From Buxus sempervirens (lineage: Eukaryota; Streptophyta; Magnoliopsida; Buxales; Buxaceae): a stretch of 64,000 nt of DNA. A program made the position numbers and the translations under genes. The notes beneath the pieces were generated by a model. That model did no database searches, was not told the DNA's origin, and saw only the letters and a program-made list of their open reading frames with translations. How positions within the stretch are numbered: position 1 is the stretch's first letter; every line of letters begins with the position of its first letter. The DNA is taken from the NCBI GenBank assembly GCA_947561395.2, contig OX387186.1, forward strand, positions 42,675,220 to 42,739,219, written 5' to 3'. Below, piece by piece: positions 21,941 to 33,619 of the stretch.

Positions 21941-24900
21941 ACTCCTCTGAAAAACGTGGAGGGAAGCAACTTGTTCAACGGCAGGTGCAGAATTTTCGAC
22001 AATTAATCAACTCGTGTTCTTTGGTGGAGCTTCCCTCTAAAGGTCCACAATTCACGTGGACTAACAGTCAACAAGGCCTTCGCCGTATTTCTGAGAAATT
22101 AGATAGAGTCCTGGTCTCTACTGATCTTCTCGACCTGTTCCCTAACCCTGCTGTCTTCACTCAACCCATCATTGCGTCGGACCATTATCCTGTCATCCTC
22201 AACCTTCTCCATTCCACTACAGGAAAGGCCAAACCTTTTAGGTTTGAGGCCTTTTGGATTCAGGAGGAGTCTTGTCTGAATCTAATCCAATCTTCCTGGA
22301 ACAGTATGCCAATTGCTGATAATGTCCAACAACGTTTACGTAAACTTAGTTTCCAACTTAAAACTTGGAATCGTGAGGAAGTGGGCAACATACATCAAAA
22401 GAAACTAGAATTAAGGGCCAAACTGCAGAAAATTCAAGAAACCATTGATACTAACTCCTCTCCTCTTCTTTTCAGTGATGAACAGCTCCTTCAACACCAA
22501 TATGCAAAGATCTTAAGACAACAGGAGACTTTTTGGGCACAGAAATCAAGAGTTAACTGGCTTCGAGAAGGAGATCAAAACACGGCGTTTTTCCACAGAA
22601 CCACCATGATTCGCAAACAACGGAATACCATTTTATCTCTAAAGGATGGAGCTGGTATAGAAGTATCCTCATCTTCGGGCATTGAGAAAATGTTTTTGAA
22701 GCATTTTCACCTCCTGTATGCGGAAAAGCAAAACTGGAGTAATTTTGAATTACAAGGCCTAATTCCCAGGAAAATCTTTGTGGATCAGTGTACGCTCATT
22801 GAAGAGGTGCCAACTCCCCTTGAGATTTGGAATGTTGTGAAGTCACTCGGCTCTTCTAAAGCATCAGGCCCTAACGGATATCAAGGTATATTCTATACCA
22901 CTTATTGGAACATTGTGGGAGCCCAAGTTGTAGCCACAGTCCAGGATGTTTTCAGGTTCAGACTCTTACCTGAAGGGATTAACCATACTTATATTGTTCT
23001 TATTCCCAAATCCCTTCATCCTCGAATTGTTCATGACTTTCGGCCTATTAGTCTATGTAACTTTTTGTATAAAATTATCTCTCGTATCATTATTAATAGA
23101 ATCAGGCCTTTTCTTCAGGATCTTATCTCTCCTTATCAAACTGCTTTTGTCCCCAATAGATCGATCAGAGATAATATTCTTGTCAATCATGAATTTGCTC
23201 ACTGTTTTAGGAAAAAAACAAAAAAAATCAAGAACAACTCGCAAAAATCACATAGTCATAATCATTCAAAAAAACAAAAAAATTCTGGTTGTCATGGCCT
23301 TTTCGCTTTAAAACTTGATTTCTCTAAGGCTTACGACAATATAAGCTGGTCTTTTTTGGAAGAGGTTCTTAAATGTCATGGTTTTATGCCAAATTCTGTT
23401 GCATTGATTATGGCCTGTGTCCGAACAGTTACTTACAGCATATTAGTCAATGGCAAACCTGTAGGCAATTTTGCTCCTCAATGTGGTCTGCGTCAGGGAG
23501 ACCCTCTCTCCCCTTACTTGTTTATATTGTGCCAACAGGTTTTATCTTTAGCTATTTCTCGTGCGGAACTAGACAACAGATTTAGAGGTGTGAGCATAAG
23601 AAAGGGCAGTGTAGCGGTTTCCCATTTAATGTATGCGGATGACGTGTACATTTATGGTCATGTGTCGGAGACGGAGGTCCATGCTATTACTCGTATCCTT
23701 CATCGGTACTATGTGGAAGCAGGCCAAGCCATAAATTATGATAAATCTTCATTGCATTTCAGTCACAGTACCCCGCATATGGATAAGGTTAAGACCATTT
23801 AGACCATGAAAATTACAGGTAAGTACAGTCATGGTAAATATTTGGGTTTACTAGTGTAGAACAAGAAACCAAAGGCTTCTGATTGCAAGGATCTACTGGA
23901 TAAGATTGAATCAAGGCTTGATGGGTGGAAAGCTTCTTTGCTTTCACAAATGGGCCGGCGTTTGATTCTTATTCAATCGGTTTTGTGTGCACTGCCTACT
24001 CACTACATGAATTGTTTCTTATTGTCACAGGAGATCCTGTATAAAATTGATAAGATGGCTAGGTAATTCTTTTGGGCTAAGAGGGATGACAAGCAAGCAA
24101 TCCACTCAATTTGTTGGGAGAGAATTACAACCCCATGGAGAAATGGTGGGCTCAACATTAAGAGAACACCCCTCATGAACATGGCCCTCATTCTTAAGGC
24201 TGTTTGGCAGTTGACGACTCATCACCAAGGTATTTGGGCTCGTCTTATGAAAAGTGCTTATTTTCCTGATACCACCTTTCTTAATGCAGGATTTCGTAGA
24301 CAGCATTCGTACGGCTGGAGGCAGATGCAAAGTATGGCCAAATGGATTACTAAAGGAAGCAGTTGGACAATTGCTAATGGAAAAGACATTGATATACTCA
24401 AAGATTCGTGGATTCATGGTGAAACTGATGTTATGAAGCTTGATCAAAATGAGTCTCAATTTACTTTGGAATCGGTCAACCAGCTCCTCACACCGATGTC
24501 CAACTCATGGAACATAGCATTACTCCACAGGTTTTGGAATAACTCGAATTATAATAAGATCACTAATACGCCCCTGTTCCCTCTTCTTCAACACGATGAA
24601 AGACACTGGACAGCTACTTCACATGGTAGGTTTACTGTGGCATCAGCTTACAGTTTACTTTTGGGCAACCAACTTCAGGAGAACAACCCCATCTGGCAAA
24701 AAATCTGGCATTTACATTGTCCTAGAGTCATCAAGATCTTCTTGTGGAAGTGTCTCCACAATGCTCTTCCCACTGCTGTCTTTTTAAGGAATCGGAATAT
24801 CAATGTGGACACTGCATGCTATTTCTGTACAGATGATCAAGAGACGATTGAATACTTATGGCTAGGATGTCCCTTCTCCCGAGCCATCTGGTTTAAAATC

Positions 24901-25731
24901 TTGGGTGGAACTGCCCAAAAAAAGGACCTCAAACGAACTTCTTCCAATGGTTTGCACATTTAATAACTATGCAAAATCCCCCATCCCATCCCCCACCCCC
25001 CCCCCCCCCCCCCCCCCAATTTTGATTCACATGCTTTTTTTGCAGGAATTGCTAACTTTGGTTGGACGATCTGGAAACAAAGACTAGGAATCAAGATGGA
25101 GGCTAAGCATCCATCTCTTGGTGCGGCTTGCTCCCAATTGAATTGATTGCAGGAAGATTCTAAGCTTTTAATAAAGTGGTCTACAGCTCAACAACTTCCT
25201 GGTGTATACATTGATATTGCATGGAAAAAGCCTGCTCATCCACTCATAAAGCTGAATGTTCATGGGGCATGGCGCACCTCTATAAATTGTGCTTCTGTGG
25301 GCGGTCTACTCAAGGACTCAACCGGAAAATTCCTAGCTGGATTTGCATCGGTGGTTACTGCTTCATCGGCAATGGAAGCTGAAGCTTTGGCGGTCTATGA
25401 AGGTCTTAATTTGGCAATTGCACAAGGTTACGACCACTTACTACTGGAAGGTGACTCCCTCATCATCATTGGTTTGCTACAATCGGATAATCCTTCCTTC
25501 CCGTGGCGCATAAGAGGAATCATGTCAGATGTGAAGCACAAGTGTAGTTCTTTCTCCTCCATTTCTTTCATCCATAGTTACCGGGAGGCCAACGCAGCGG
25601 CTGATGCGTTGGCCAACTTTGCTTTAGATTCATTTTCATGCACTTGGTTATCTTTCCCCCCTCCCCAAATATCTGCTGTACTTCTTGCGGATACTGTGGG
25701 CGTTTCAACTCCCAGATGTGTCCGGCAGTAA
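21941..25731 (+). pseudogene. LINE ORF2: endonuclease part 2, reverse transcriptase, RNase H
   Basis: Continuation of ORF2. The endonuclease ends with SDHYPVIL (catalytic His). The reverse transcriptase follows: FRPISLCN, LKLDFSKAYD, GLRQGDPLSPYLF and MYADD (YADD at 23632-23643), all intact. A lysine/asparagine-rich spacer (from about 23211) sits before the LKLDFSKAYD block. After the fingers/palm there are in-frame stops at 23800, 23857 and 24064, one at 24961 and a disruptive poly-C run at 24996-25017. The thumb and zinc-finger-like region (24175-24960) and an RNase H domain (25147-25731) are still readable. In RNase H the first catalytic Asp is His (LNVHGA); the Glu (AMEAEAL) and two later Asp (LEGDS, AAADALAN) remain. 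The element is dead but recent enough to read through. Confidence 0.9.
24996..25017 (+). repeat. Poly-C run, 22 bases
   Basis: Twenty-two consecutive C inside LINE ORF2, after a C-rich stretch. The exact length may be an assembly artefact, which matters for the frame. Confidence 0.85.
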
Positions 25732-25752
25732 TGTTTGTCTCACTTGCCACCT

Positions 25753-25762
25753 AAAAAAAAAA
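25753..25762 (+). other. LINE poly(A) tail
   Basis: Ten A about 20 bases after the RNase H stop. This marks the 3' end of the LINE. No target duplication was found. Confidence 0.55.
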
Positions 25763-26626
25763 TCTAAATAACATTTCTTGATATTGGCCAAAAATGGCTC
25801 AAGAAAGATGGCTACCAGTTTCATGTTGTTTCTTTGTTTTTCTAGAGCAAATATAGCAAATTCAATAATGAATTATTAAAAAAGCAAATATAGTGGACTC
25901 AATAATTATTAATTTTAATTTATAAAGAATAGATTAATATTAAATATTTATTATATGTTTGAATATGCTAATTCGAATTATTAAAATTCTCTTAATTTGG
26001 TAAGTACTAATTGCAACAAGATTAGTTAAAGATTATGTTTGAAAAAAAAAAGGTATATGTAAAAAGAAAAATGAAAAATTAGGACATGTGAAGGATCATA
26101 ATTTGTTGAAGGAAAAATGAAAAAAGGGTTTGCAGGATGTAAGGAATAACAAATTGTTGGAGGTAGCTTTTGGAAAGTGAAAAATGAAAAAGACAAAGTT
26201 ACCCATCTAAATATATAAGATAAAATAGCATTAAAAGATTATTTTTGAAAAAGAAAAAAAAAAGAAAAGGTATTTTCTTGGCACGCGAATGGTTGGTGCT
26301 TTTAATATCAATATAGATAGATTAGCAATTAGAGTTATTAAAATAATTAGTAGTTAAATACTTATCTAACTACTAATATATATAATTCGCAATTTTTTAT
26401 ATATATATAATTGCTAATTATATATATATAATTCGCAATTTTTTATTATGTTTATATTAAAGAATTAATAACATTTTATTTATTTATTTAGTTATATATA
26501 ATATATAGATAGATTAGCGATTAGAATTATTAAAAATTATTAGTAGTTGAATAGGTGTTGGAGTAGAACTCTAAAAGACAACAGTTGAGTAGTTTATTTC
26601 TTTATATATAGTACGTGTATAGATAA
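25763..26626. other. AT-rich spacer before SKP1-B
   Basis: No gene seen. From about 26300 it resembles the last 500 bases upstream of copies A and C; before that, a short piece resembles 35308-35350 (ggactcaataattattaatt). Unit B lacks the LTR remnant and most of the AT-rich block seen in units A, C and D. Confidence 0.5.
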
Positions 26627-26627
26627 A

Positions 26628-26750
26628 ATTGCTAAATTCGTGTTGGAAAAGAACTCTACAAGCGTAGTTTATTTATTTAGATATAGAGTATAGATAGAAT
26701 TGCTAAATTCGTGTTGGAGAAGAACTCGACAAGCTGCTTTTATAAATAGA
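26628..26750 (+). promoter_or_regulatory. Duplicated promoter motif with TATA box, SKP1-B
   Basis: Two copies of the aattgctaaattcgtgttgg module (from 26628 and 26699), the second with TATAAAT at 26741-26747, 105 bases before the ATG, as in copy A. Confidence 0.6.
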
Positions 26751-26845
26751 GATATAGATCTTCGTTTGCGATCCATCCAAATTCCAATTTTCCATCTGCT
26801 TGCTTTTGAGAGTGCCGTTTCCGGAAAAGAGACTTGTTCACCCAC

Positions 26846-27265
26846 ATGGCTTCTTCGTCTTCTTCTGAACCAAAGACAGTCACTCTAGTACTACCCGATG
26901 GAGAGATTTTTGAAGTTGAAGAAAAGATTGCCTTTCAATCTGATCTAATCAAGTTCTTTTGCGAGGTCGGAAACACCAACAGAATCACACTTTGGAAACG
27001 CTTTACGTGGAAGAAAGAGGTCTTGGAAAAAGTGTTCAATTATTGCAAAGAGAACGATCCTGTGAAGCTGAAGAAGAGCGAAGAAGATCTCGAGAGACTC
27101 AACGCTGAGTTTCTGAATGTAGGTGATGATGATGAGTTCTTTTATCTTAGGACTACTGTATGTATTCTCTGTATCCAGAGCTTAATGGATTTGACGTTGC
27201 CCAAGTTCGAGGAGAAGGTGAAGGAGAAGGTTCGAAAGGATCAGCCAGGGCGCCCTTCCAACTGA
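26846..27265 (+). CDS. SKP1-like protein, copy B
   Basis: A 139-residue protein, MASSSSSEP start as in copy A. The POZ domain is at about 10-75, then the beginning of the Skp1 dimerisation region, then a lysine-rich end (FEEKVKEKVRKDQPGRPSN) that does not resemble the SKP1 C-terminus, so the helices that hold F-box proteins are missing. Differences from copy C are few: Ile for Phe and Val-Gly for Ala-Arg in the POZ part, and Glu for Lys in WKKEV. A GAGAAG/GTGAAG word near the end could be a splice donor that replaces the tail, but I could not find a convincing SKP1 C-terminal exon downstream. It could bind cullin without F-box proteins; that is inference. Confidence 0.75.
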   Translation: MASSSSSEPKTVTLVLPDGEIFEVEEKIAFQSDLIKFFCEVGNTNRITLWKRFTWKKEVLEKVFNYCKENDPVKLKKSEEDLERLNAEFLNVGDDDEFFYLRTTVCILCIQSLMDLTLPKFEEKVKEKVRKDQPGRPSN

Positions 27266-28047
27266 AATTTTTTTGGGATTTCAGATCAGTTTCTTGGGAT
27301 CTTTTTCTATTCTAAAGTCAGTTCAGGGATGTTAGTAGATACGATTACTTCTTCACTTGGTTTCGGTTTAGATTTCAGATATATATATATATATATATAT
27401 TATAAATGAATTAAGAGGGTTTTAGGAAATTGAGAAAACATGGTTTGTAATCGGATGTAGAATACTGGAAATATGGTAAACTAGCAATGTGATCCGTGCA
27501 AAGACGTTCAATAATAATAAAAATACGCATTTAGACTCCATTCAAACTTACTAAAAGAGTGAAATGAGGTTTGTATCTGTCAATCCAAAATGGACTTAAA
27601 CTGAAATGATTAACATCAAACCAATAAAAAGCCAAATTGAGACAGCAACCCAGGACCCAACCAAATTAGTTTGGGTTACAGATTTTGGAACCAAAACCAA
27701 ACATATGCTTTGAAGCCCAACCAAAGCAAACCCATAATCAATTTGAGTCTGTTGGTTCTTGGTTTTGATAGAATAGAACCAAGTCTCGTTATATATAGTA
27801 TAGATAATACTTCAGATTTTTTTCTCTGATAAAATTCTGCTTGATTAAAATTACGATAAAAGGGTTAATGAGGGTCTTGAAAATAAAGTTTGATGTAAGT
27901 TTTGCCCAACCCGCCCAAAGCCCACCCAATCTAGCCTTAACTAAGACTTTAGGTTGGGTTTGGGTTAAGCCCGAACTTAATTGTAAGCCTAAAGTTAAGT
28001 TTGGGTTGGGCTTGTGATGTGGCCCGAAAAACCTGAACTAAAGATAT
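27266..28047. other. Spacer between SKP1-B and the MULE
   Basis: Non-coding, matching 40947-42198 of unit C but lacking about 430 bases (C 41190-41617) joined at an AATAAAAAT word. An (AT)n run is at about 27379-27400. 27895-28020 holds GGGTTGGG / CCCAACCC words that pair with each other; such words also occur at 35075-35230, 37020-37190 and 37655-37740, as remnants of a small hAT-like family or similar. Confidence 0.55.
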
Positions 28048-28371
28048 GGAAAAGGGTCACTTTTAGAGAATATTTATAAAAACATGCCACTAAGATCCTA
28101 AATTGCAGAAACAATTTACGTTTCAAATTTAATTGCTCTGCAAGGATAGTGGACTTTTGACCTTTTGCAAATGACAAAATTGCCCCTGGTTATAAGAGTG
28201 GGAAAGAGAGAGAAACACATGAAGACCTTCTTCCCCAAAATCCCTTCGCTCAAAAACGATGTCGGAACTAGAAGCTTCAAGGGTGTGTCGGACGCCATTT
28301 GTGTTCCTCTCTTACTCACCGTTGGAACGAGAAGCTTCAAGGGAATGGCACCCTAATTGCAATATAGACTA

Positions 28372-31329
28372 TGTAACATCCCAAATTTTTCTAATTTGGT
28401 ACTTGGACTAATTAAAATGTTTTCTATTAATTAAAATTCTAATTTATAAGATTCATGATAATTAAGGGGAATGATTATTTCAGTGGATTAGTAATTACCT
28501 GACATATAATTATATGCAAGATGATTCCTAATTGATTTTGATGAATTCTAATGATTTTTAACAATTTATTATGAATTTATTGGTATTTATTGGATTTGTA
28601 ATTGATTTTATTGGGATTTTATTAGCTTTAAAAGTGTTTAACTTTAGGTAAGTTAGATAAAGGGCTTAAAGTATGGTCTTAGGGTCTTTGGGTGTGGACC
28701 TTAGTGCAACTTTTGTAAGTCGTGGTTTGTAGGAGGAATTGTTGAGGGATTAGGAGGGACTGGTGTAAGGGCGATACATTAGATCACCTCTAATAGAGTA
28801 TGTTTCGAATTCTCCTGAATAGAGAGAGCAGGTGTTAGAATAGAGAGAACAGGTTTTTAGTAGTGCCGAATTCTCTATTCCTCTATTCCTTTTCTGTGTT
28901 CTGCCAGATTCTATAGTTCTATTCCTTCTCTATTGGTGTCGCCTCTTCTTGGTGTTGGGTTCAGTTCAGCTTTGATTACACAGCTCATCTATTTCCTTCA
29001 AGGTGGTTGCTGATTTCTGCACCTGGAGCAAGTAAGTCATCAATTTATTTTGATTTAAAGTAAGTATTTTGGTTGTTGATTGTCTAAGTACTGTACCCAT
29101 TTGGTTTTAGTTGATTTATTAGAAGCTTTGTTCAAGTTTTGAATCATCTACGGATGCTCTGTTTATGGTTTACCATGACAGTTGCAAATGGTTTTGGGTG
29201 GTATTAAGATGTCTTTAAGTTTATGCTTTTGTATTATAAATCTCAAATTAATTGCTTCGAAATTAGTTTGCCAGATATAGAATACGTAGGAACTGATTTC
29301 AGGTTAATAGGCTTCCTGGATTGATGTAGAAAAATCCTCAAAGTCGGCCCTTTAATCACAGAAAATGAATAACAGTGCAGTTGCAGATGGTTTTTGGGAG
29401 GTATTTAGATGTCTTCAAATCTATGCATAAGTATTATAAATCTCAGATTAATAGCTCCAAAATTAGTTTGCCAGGTATAGAACACTTAGGAACTGATTTT
29501 AGGTTCAGACGCTTCCTGGGTTGACTTACAAAAATCATCAAAGTAGCACATTTGATCATAGAAAGAAGAAAAAAAAATGTGTTCGAATTTGAAAAGTGTT
29601 TAAGTTTCAGTACAACATTTATATAGTAATCTGAAAACAGTTATAAATGAGAAAGTTATTGATAAATTAGTGTGCAGAACTTAGAGAATTTAGTTTTAAT
29701 TCAGATTTTAGTCAAATTCAATAAATAAGTTCAAACCCCAATACATAATTACATTTTAGTCACATTTTGAGAGAAAATCAGAATTCAAAGAAAAAGTGTT
29801 TAAAAGTGATTTTTAGGATTTATAAATTTATTTAAAAATAAGATAATGTCAATTTAATAAAAGTAAAGGGAAAAATTGTAATTTAAGTGAAATTTAACAT
29901 ATTGCATGAAAGAGAAGTTTGGTCAATTTAATTAAAAGTAGGGGATTTGTACGTGAATGGTTGCGTGACTGTTTGATTTATTTATTTGCATCAGAGGGTC
30001 CTAAATTGGATTTCATCGATTATATATGTATAGTAAGTTTCAAACAATGATGCCTATCCTTGTTATTAAATATTTCATGTGATGAATTCCACTAGCATGA
30101 TTCCTAAATTGCATTTATATTATAATATTATTATTTTGAGAAAATATGCATATTCGAATAAGATGACACACACATGAGTATTCATAGTTTTGATTTGTGT
30201 ATATTGCACCCTAATTAAATTTGTTTTACCCTGCGATAAGTTTAACTTATCAATAGTGGGTTAGCACTTTACCAGTATTAAGGTAGAAAAATGAATTTTA
30301 CTATTTGATCTCAATGAGATCCTTATTATGTTTTGAATATGGAATTATTGTGTGGATGTTAAAAAAATAATTAAAACTTGAGTGTGTGAGGGCTCATCAG
30401 TATGGGAGTAGAGGGAGTCGTACTGATTGGAGCGACGAAGCTGGTTGAGTTGAGGATTCCTCCCAGCATGTTTTTATTTATTTTGTAATGTGAGCCAGTT
30501 GAGACGTTTGATTCCTCCTGGCAGTGTGAGCGATGTGATTGGTACTTCCCGATAGAAGGGGATTTACTCGAAATGTGTTGTGTGTGGTGATCTTGTGATC
30601 CAAGGACTGTGCATCCCAGTCTGAATACTATAATTGTAGTCCTGGCCGATGTCTATAGTTCCGGCTGGACATTACATTGATTAGTCTTATGATATAATAT
30701 GAATGGTTTATCGTGTTAATCAAATTGGATTGGTTCTAAGTTATAAATTGATTTATATATTCCAGTTGATGATTATTGTAATTCTTTTGAACCTTGTTGT
30801 GAATTCATATTATTTAATGGGATACGGGGTTGTCTCACTTGCACTTAATTACTTGTGATGTATTATGATTTGAGATATATCTGCATGTATATTTAATTTA
30901 TCATATGATGGCTTACTGGGATCTCCGATCTCATTTAGTTTATTATATATAGACTGTGCAGATTCCAGAGTGTTAGTAGTTGGTTTCGGGTAGATCCAGA
31001 TTTAGAGGTATAGCAGTTATCATTTTTATTCATTGTACTTCATTATATTTCATTTTAGTGATTTTACTTTCTGAGATTATGATTCGAGATTGATATTATA
31101 TTAAGTCTTCCGCTTTATCATTATTTGATTTATTGCACTCTGATATATTTGATGAGCATCGATTATCTGTTGGTATCAGATGATTGGTAGTGTTCATAGA
31201 TGAGTGAATTCGGATTTATCGTCTTAAATTTTAATTAAGACCCTAATTTACTTGTTGCCCAACATATTAATTCTAGTAATTCTGTGGTTTAATCCATAAG
31301 ATATTGGAATTGAACTGGTGTATGTCACA
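28372..31329 (+). mobile_element. Solo LTR inside MULE copy B
   Basis: A 2958-bp LTR starting TGTAACATCCCAAA and ending GTATGTCACA, with a perfect GACTA duplication (28367-28371 and 31330-31334). Low-GC, no gag or pol. A near-identical copy with the same duplication is at 42523-50702, interrupted by two later insertions. The insertion therefore predates the tandem duplication. Confidence 0.85.
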
Positions 31330-31341
31330 GACTAAACATTA

Positions 31342-31713
31342 TCAATGTCTGGTTAACTTAAATAACCTGCCACAAGGTTCTCGTTGTTGTGATGATCTTT
31401 CACCTTCATAAACATAAATGTTGGTGGCACCCTCGTTGAAGTTTAGTAGGTAGGATAATGCATCTTGATCAGTGAGTGAGAGTAGAGTGCTCTTGTCAAA
31501 CTTGACTGAGTACTTCACAGTTACTCCCATAGGGGATATATTGAATAACCCACAAACAGCTTCAAGGAACTCAGTATACTGCATGTTGTTATTTACAATT
31601 ATACCCTTAGTAGATCCCCCAACATACCCCACCGACCTATCTTCCTTGATAATTACTTCTCCTCCAAAGTGACAAAAACAAAATAAACCCTTATCTGAAT
31701 GTGGTGCCGACAT
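31342..31713 (-). pseudogene. MuDR/MUSTANG-type N-terminal PB1 exon, copy B
   Basis: About 120 residues from MSAPHSDKG. The segment FCFCHFGGEVI and then SVGYVGGSTKGIIV, NMQYTEFLEAVCGLF, VTVKYSVKF and the LLSLTDQDAL block match the PB1 domain that begins plant MuDR/MUSTANG transposases. The exon ends at a possible donor (GGCAG/GTTATT; GGGAG/GTAATT in copy C), and then the solo LTR and the TIR follow, so no transposase core is left. The start MSAPHSD is shared by both copies; the longer frame to 31743 is not, because copy C has a stop there. PB1 domains mediate protein contacts; any product here would be only that domain. Confidence 0.7.
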
Positions 31714-33333
31714 TGTGCACTTATGAAATTCTGTGTACCACATGCCATAAAATTTTTAATATAAAAATGTTCTGAAGAAAATCTAATTTGAAATAATATT
31801 ACATGCTAATAAAGCACGTTTGAAACCAAGTATATTAAATTTAAACACATTGTTTCACAAAGCAGAATGTTATTATCTAAAGATTAAGATGGCTAGGGAA
31901 GTGATTATCTGCTTATTAGAAATTAAAAAAAAAATTCTATAACCATAGAAATAGAAAGCCCTTCTGAATGCATCCATCTCTTTATACTTTTGGTTTATGC
32001 AACTTGCTTTCACCAACTTGATTTTGTGACAAATTCAAATTTTGTAATGAGAATTCCTTATGTCAGAATTTAGACAAATATTTCAGTATCCTGTATGACA
32101 ATAACAAGAAAAAAGGGAAGAAAAGTACACTTGAATTAGATTTTTTCTTAATTGTGAAGGATTATAAATGGTGTTGTTTTTCCCCTTCTTTATATTACTT
32201 TTTATTTGGTTGTTAAACATTGTATTTGCATAATAACTAAGAAAAAAAAATTTAGGATAGATGCATGGTGTGTGTGCATATATGTTTTCTTATACAAAAA
32301 TGTTGAATATTTCTAGTGAATGTGGTTATGATTTTTTTTTTCTGACGGCATATAACATTGAATAGGAAAGCATACAAAGCTAGGAAAAGCTCAGGATATA
32401 TGTGTGATACAACTTTTCACTTCAGCAACTATTGCGATGGGTAATGCAAAAATAGTCAATTCTAATGTGGATTCGAGCCACAAAAACAAAAAATGAGCTA
32501 CTGTAAATTCTATAAATTTCGAATCTGAACATGAGGATTTCAACAAGATGGATTCATGTAAATAGACTGAAAGTTTACAAGGGAAGTAGTAATCTATATG
32601 CAAATGGAAATCAAGCGATGCAAAGGATGAACACATATAACAAGAAAATCCATTGCAACTAAAACAGATAAGTTAACAAATAAATTTATGAAGAGATGGA
32701 TATGCTCACATTGGAGGAGATGGGTATGGCAACATTGGGGATTAGGGCTTTTTGTTCAAAGAATAAATTTATTAAATTCAAATCTACACATTCTTAATGG
32801 CGACAAAATCGACAGCAACCAACAATGGCTAACAGAAATGAGAATCCCGACGGCGCAAGTGGATGGCAGCGAGATCCCCAACAATGATGTCTAATGGACG
32901 TCGAGATCAACGACACGACAGTGAACAAAGAAAAATAATAGGAACAGATGCGCATAGAGCAATTCACGGCAACCCCAAACAAGTGTGTTCATGGCTAACT
33001 TCCCTATTTCCCACTCGTTTGGATTTGCAAAGAGGATCTCCTTCACATTCACAAAGAGCAACTCCTCTCTTTCCCTTGAATGAAATGGCGTTCGACTCAA
33101 GAAAACCCCTGTCGTTCCCAATGGTGTTTTCGAATGCAGAGATTTTGGGGAAGAAGCCTCACGTGTTTCTCTCTCTTTCCCTCTCTTATGAGTAAGGGCA
33201 AAAATGCCAATTGGGAATGTGCTACAGTAACTTCACCCTGCAGAGCAATTAAATTTGAAAAGTGGATTGTTTCTACAATTTCTGATCTTAATGGCATGTT
33301 TTTATAAATATTCTAGAAAATTGACCCTTTTCC

Positions 33334-33619
33334 ATAATTTTCCCAAGAATAAATCCATAAGTACATAACAACTTTCTAGAGAAGAAACCTATGACTCATC
33401 CAAACATAGCTCTTTGCATGATCTTTCTCTCTTTTTTAAGAGAAATGGGAGTTCTTCTTTCTCTCTTGTTTGAAGTATCTGAGAATTTATATTTCCCAAC
33501 ATGCTATTAAGAAAATTACAACACTAGTGGTTTGTCTATACTAGTTTTATAGAATCTTGAAAAAAGGGTATCAACCATGTTGAAGTGGAATCTATGGGGA
33601 TGGTTTAATACATCCTTAG
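33334..33619. other. Spacer between MULE B and solo LTR
   Basis: No gene seen; matches 52711-53005 in unit C. Confidence 0.5.

Larger units (their letters stand above)
28048..33333. mobile_element. Mutator-like element (MULE), copy B, internally deleted
   Basis: Long terminal inverted repeats of about 300 bases: left 28048-28355 (starts GGAAAAGGGTCA) and right about 33040-33333 (ends TGACCCTTTTCC). They match in order, with words such as attgctctgcagg and aaattgtagaaacaat seen in both. Inside lies one MuDR-type PB1 exon on the minus strand and, next to it, a solo LTR. No MULE transposase DDE or SWIM domain is visible. The 9-bp target duplication expected for a MULE is not evident. The same element is at 42199-52710, so it was present before the unit duplicated. 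Short open frames in the TIRs are mirror images of each other and not genes. Confidence 0.7.

Noticed and set aside
28116-28356. Overlapping short frames on both strands, and similar ones at 32863-33307, 42297-42507 and 52237-52569
   Set aside because: They are the inverted repeat arms of the MULE, so the frames mirror one another; no domain.
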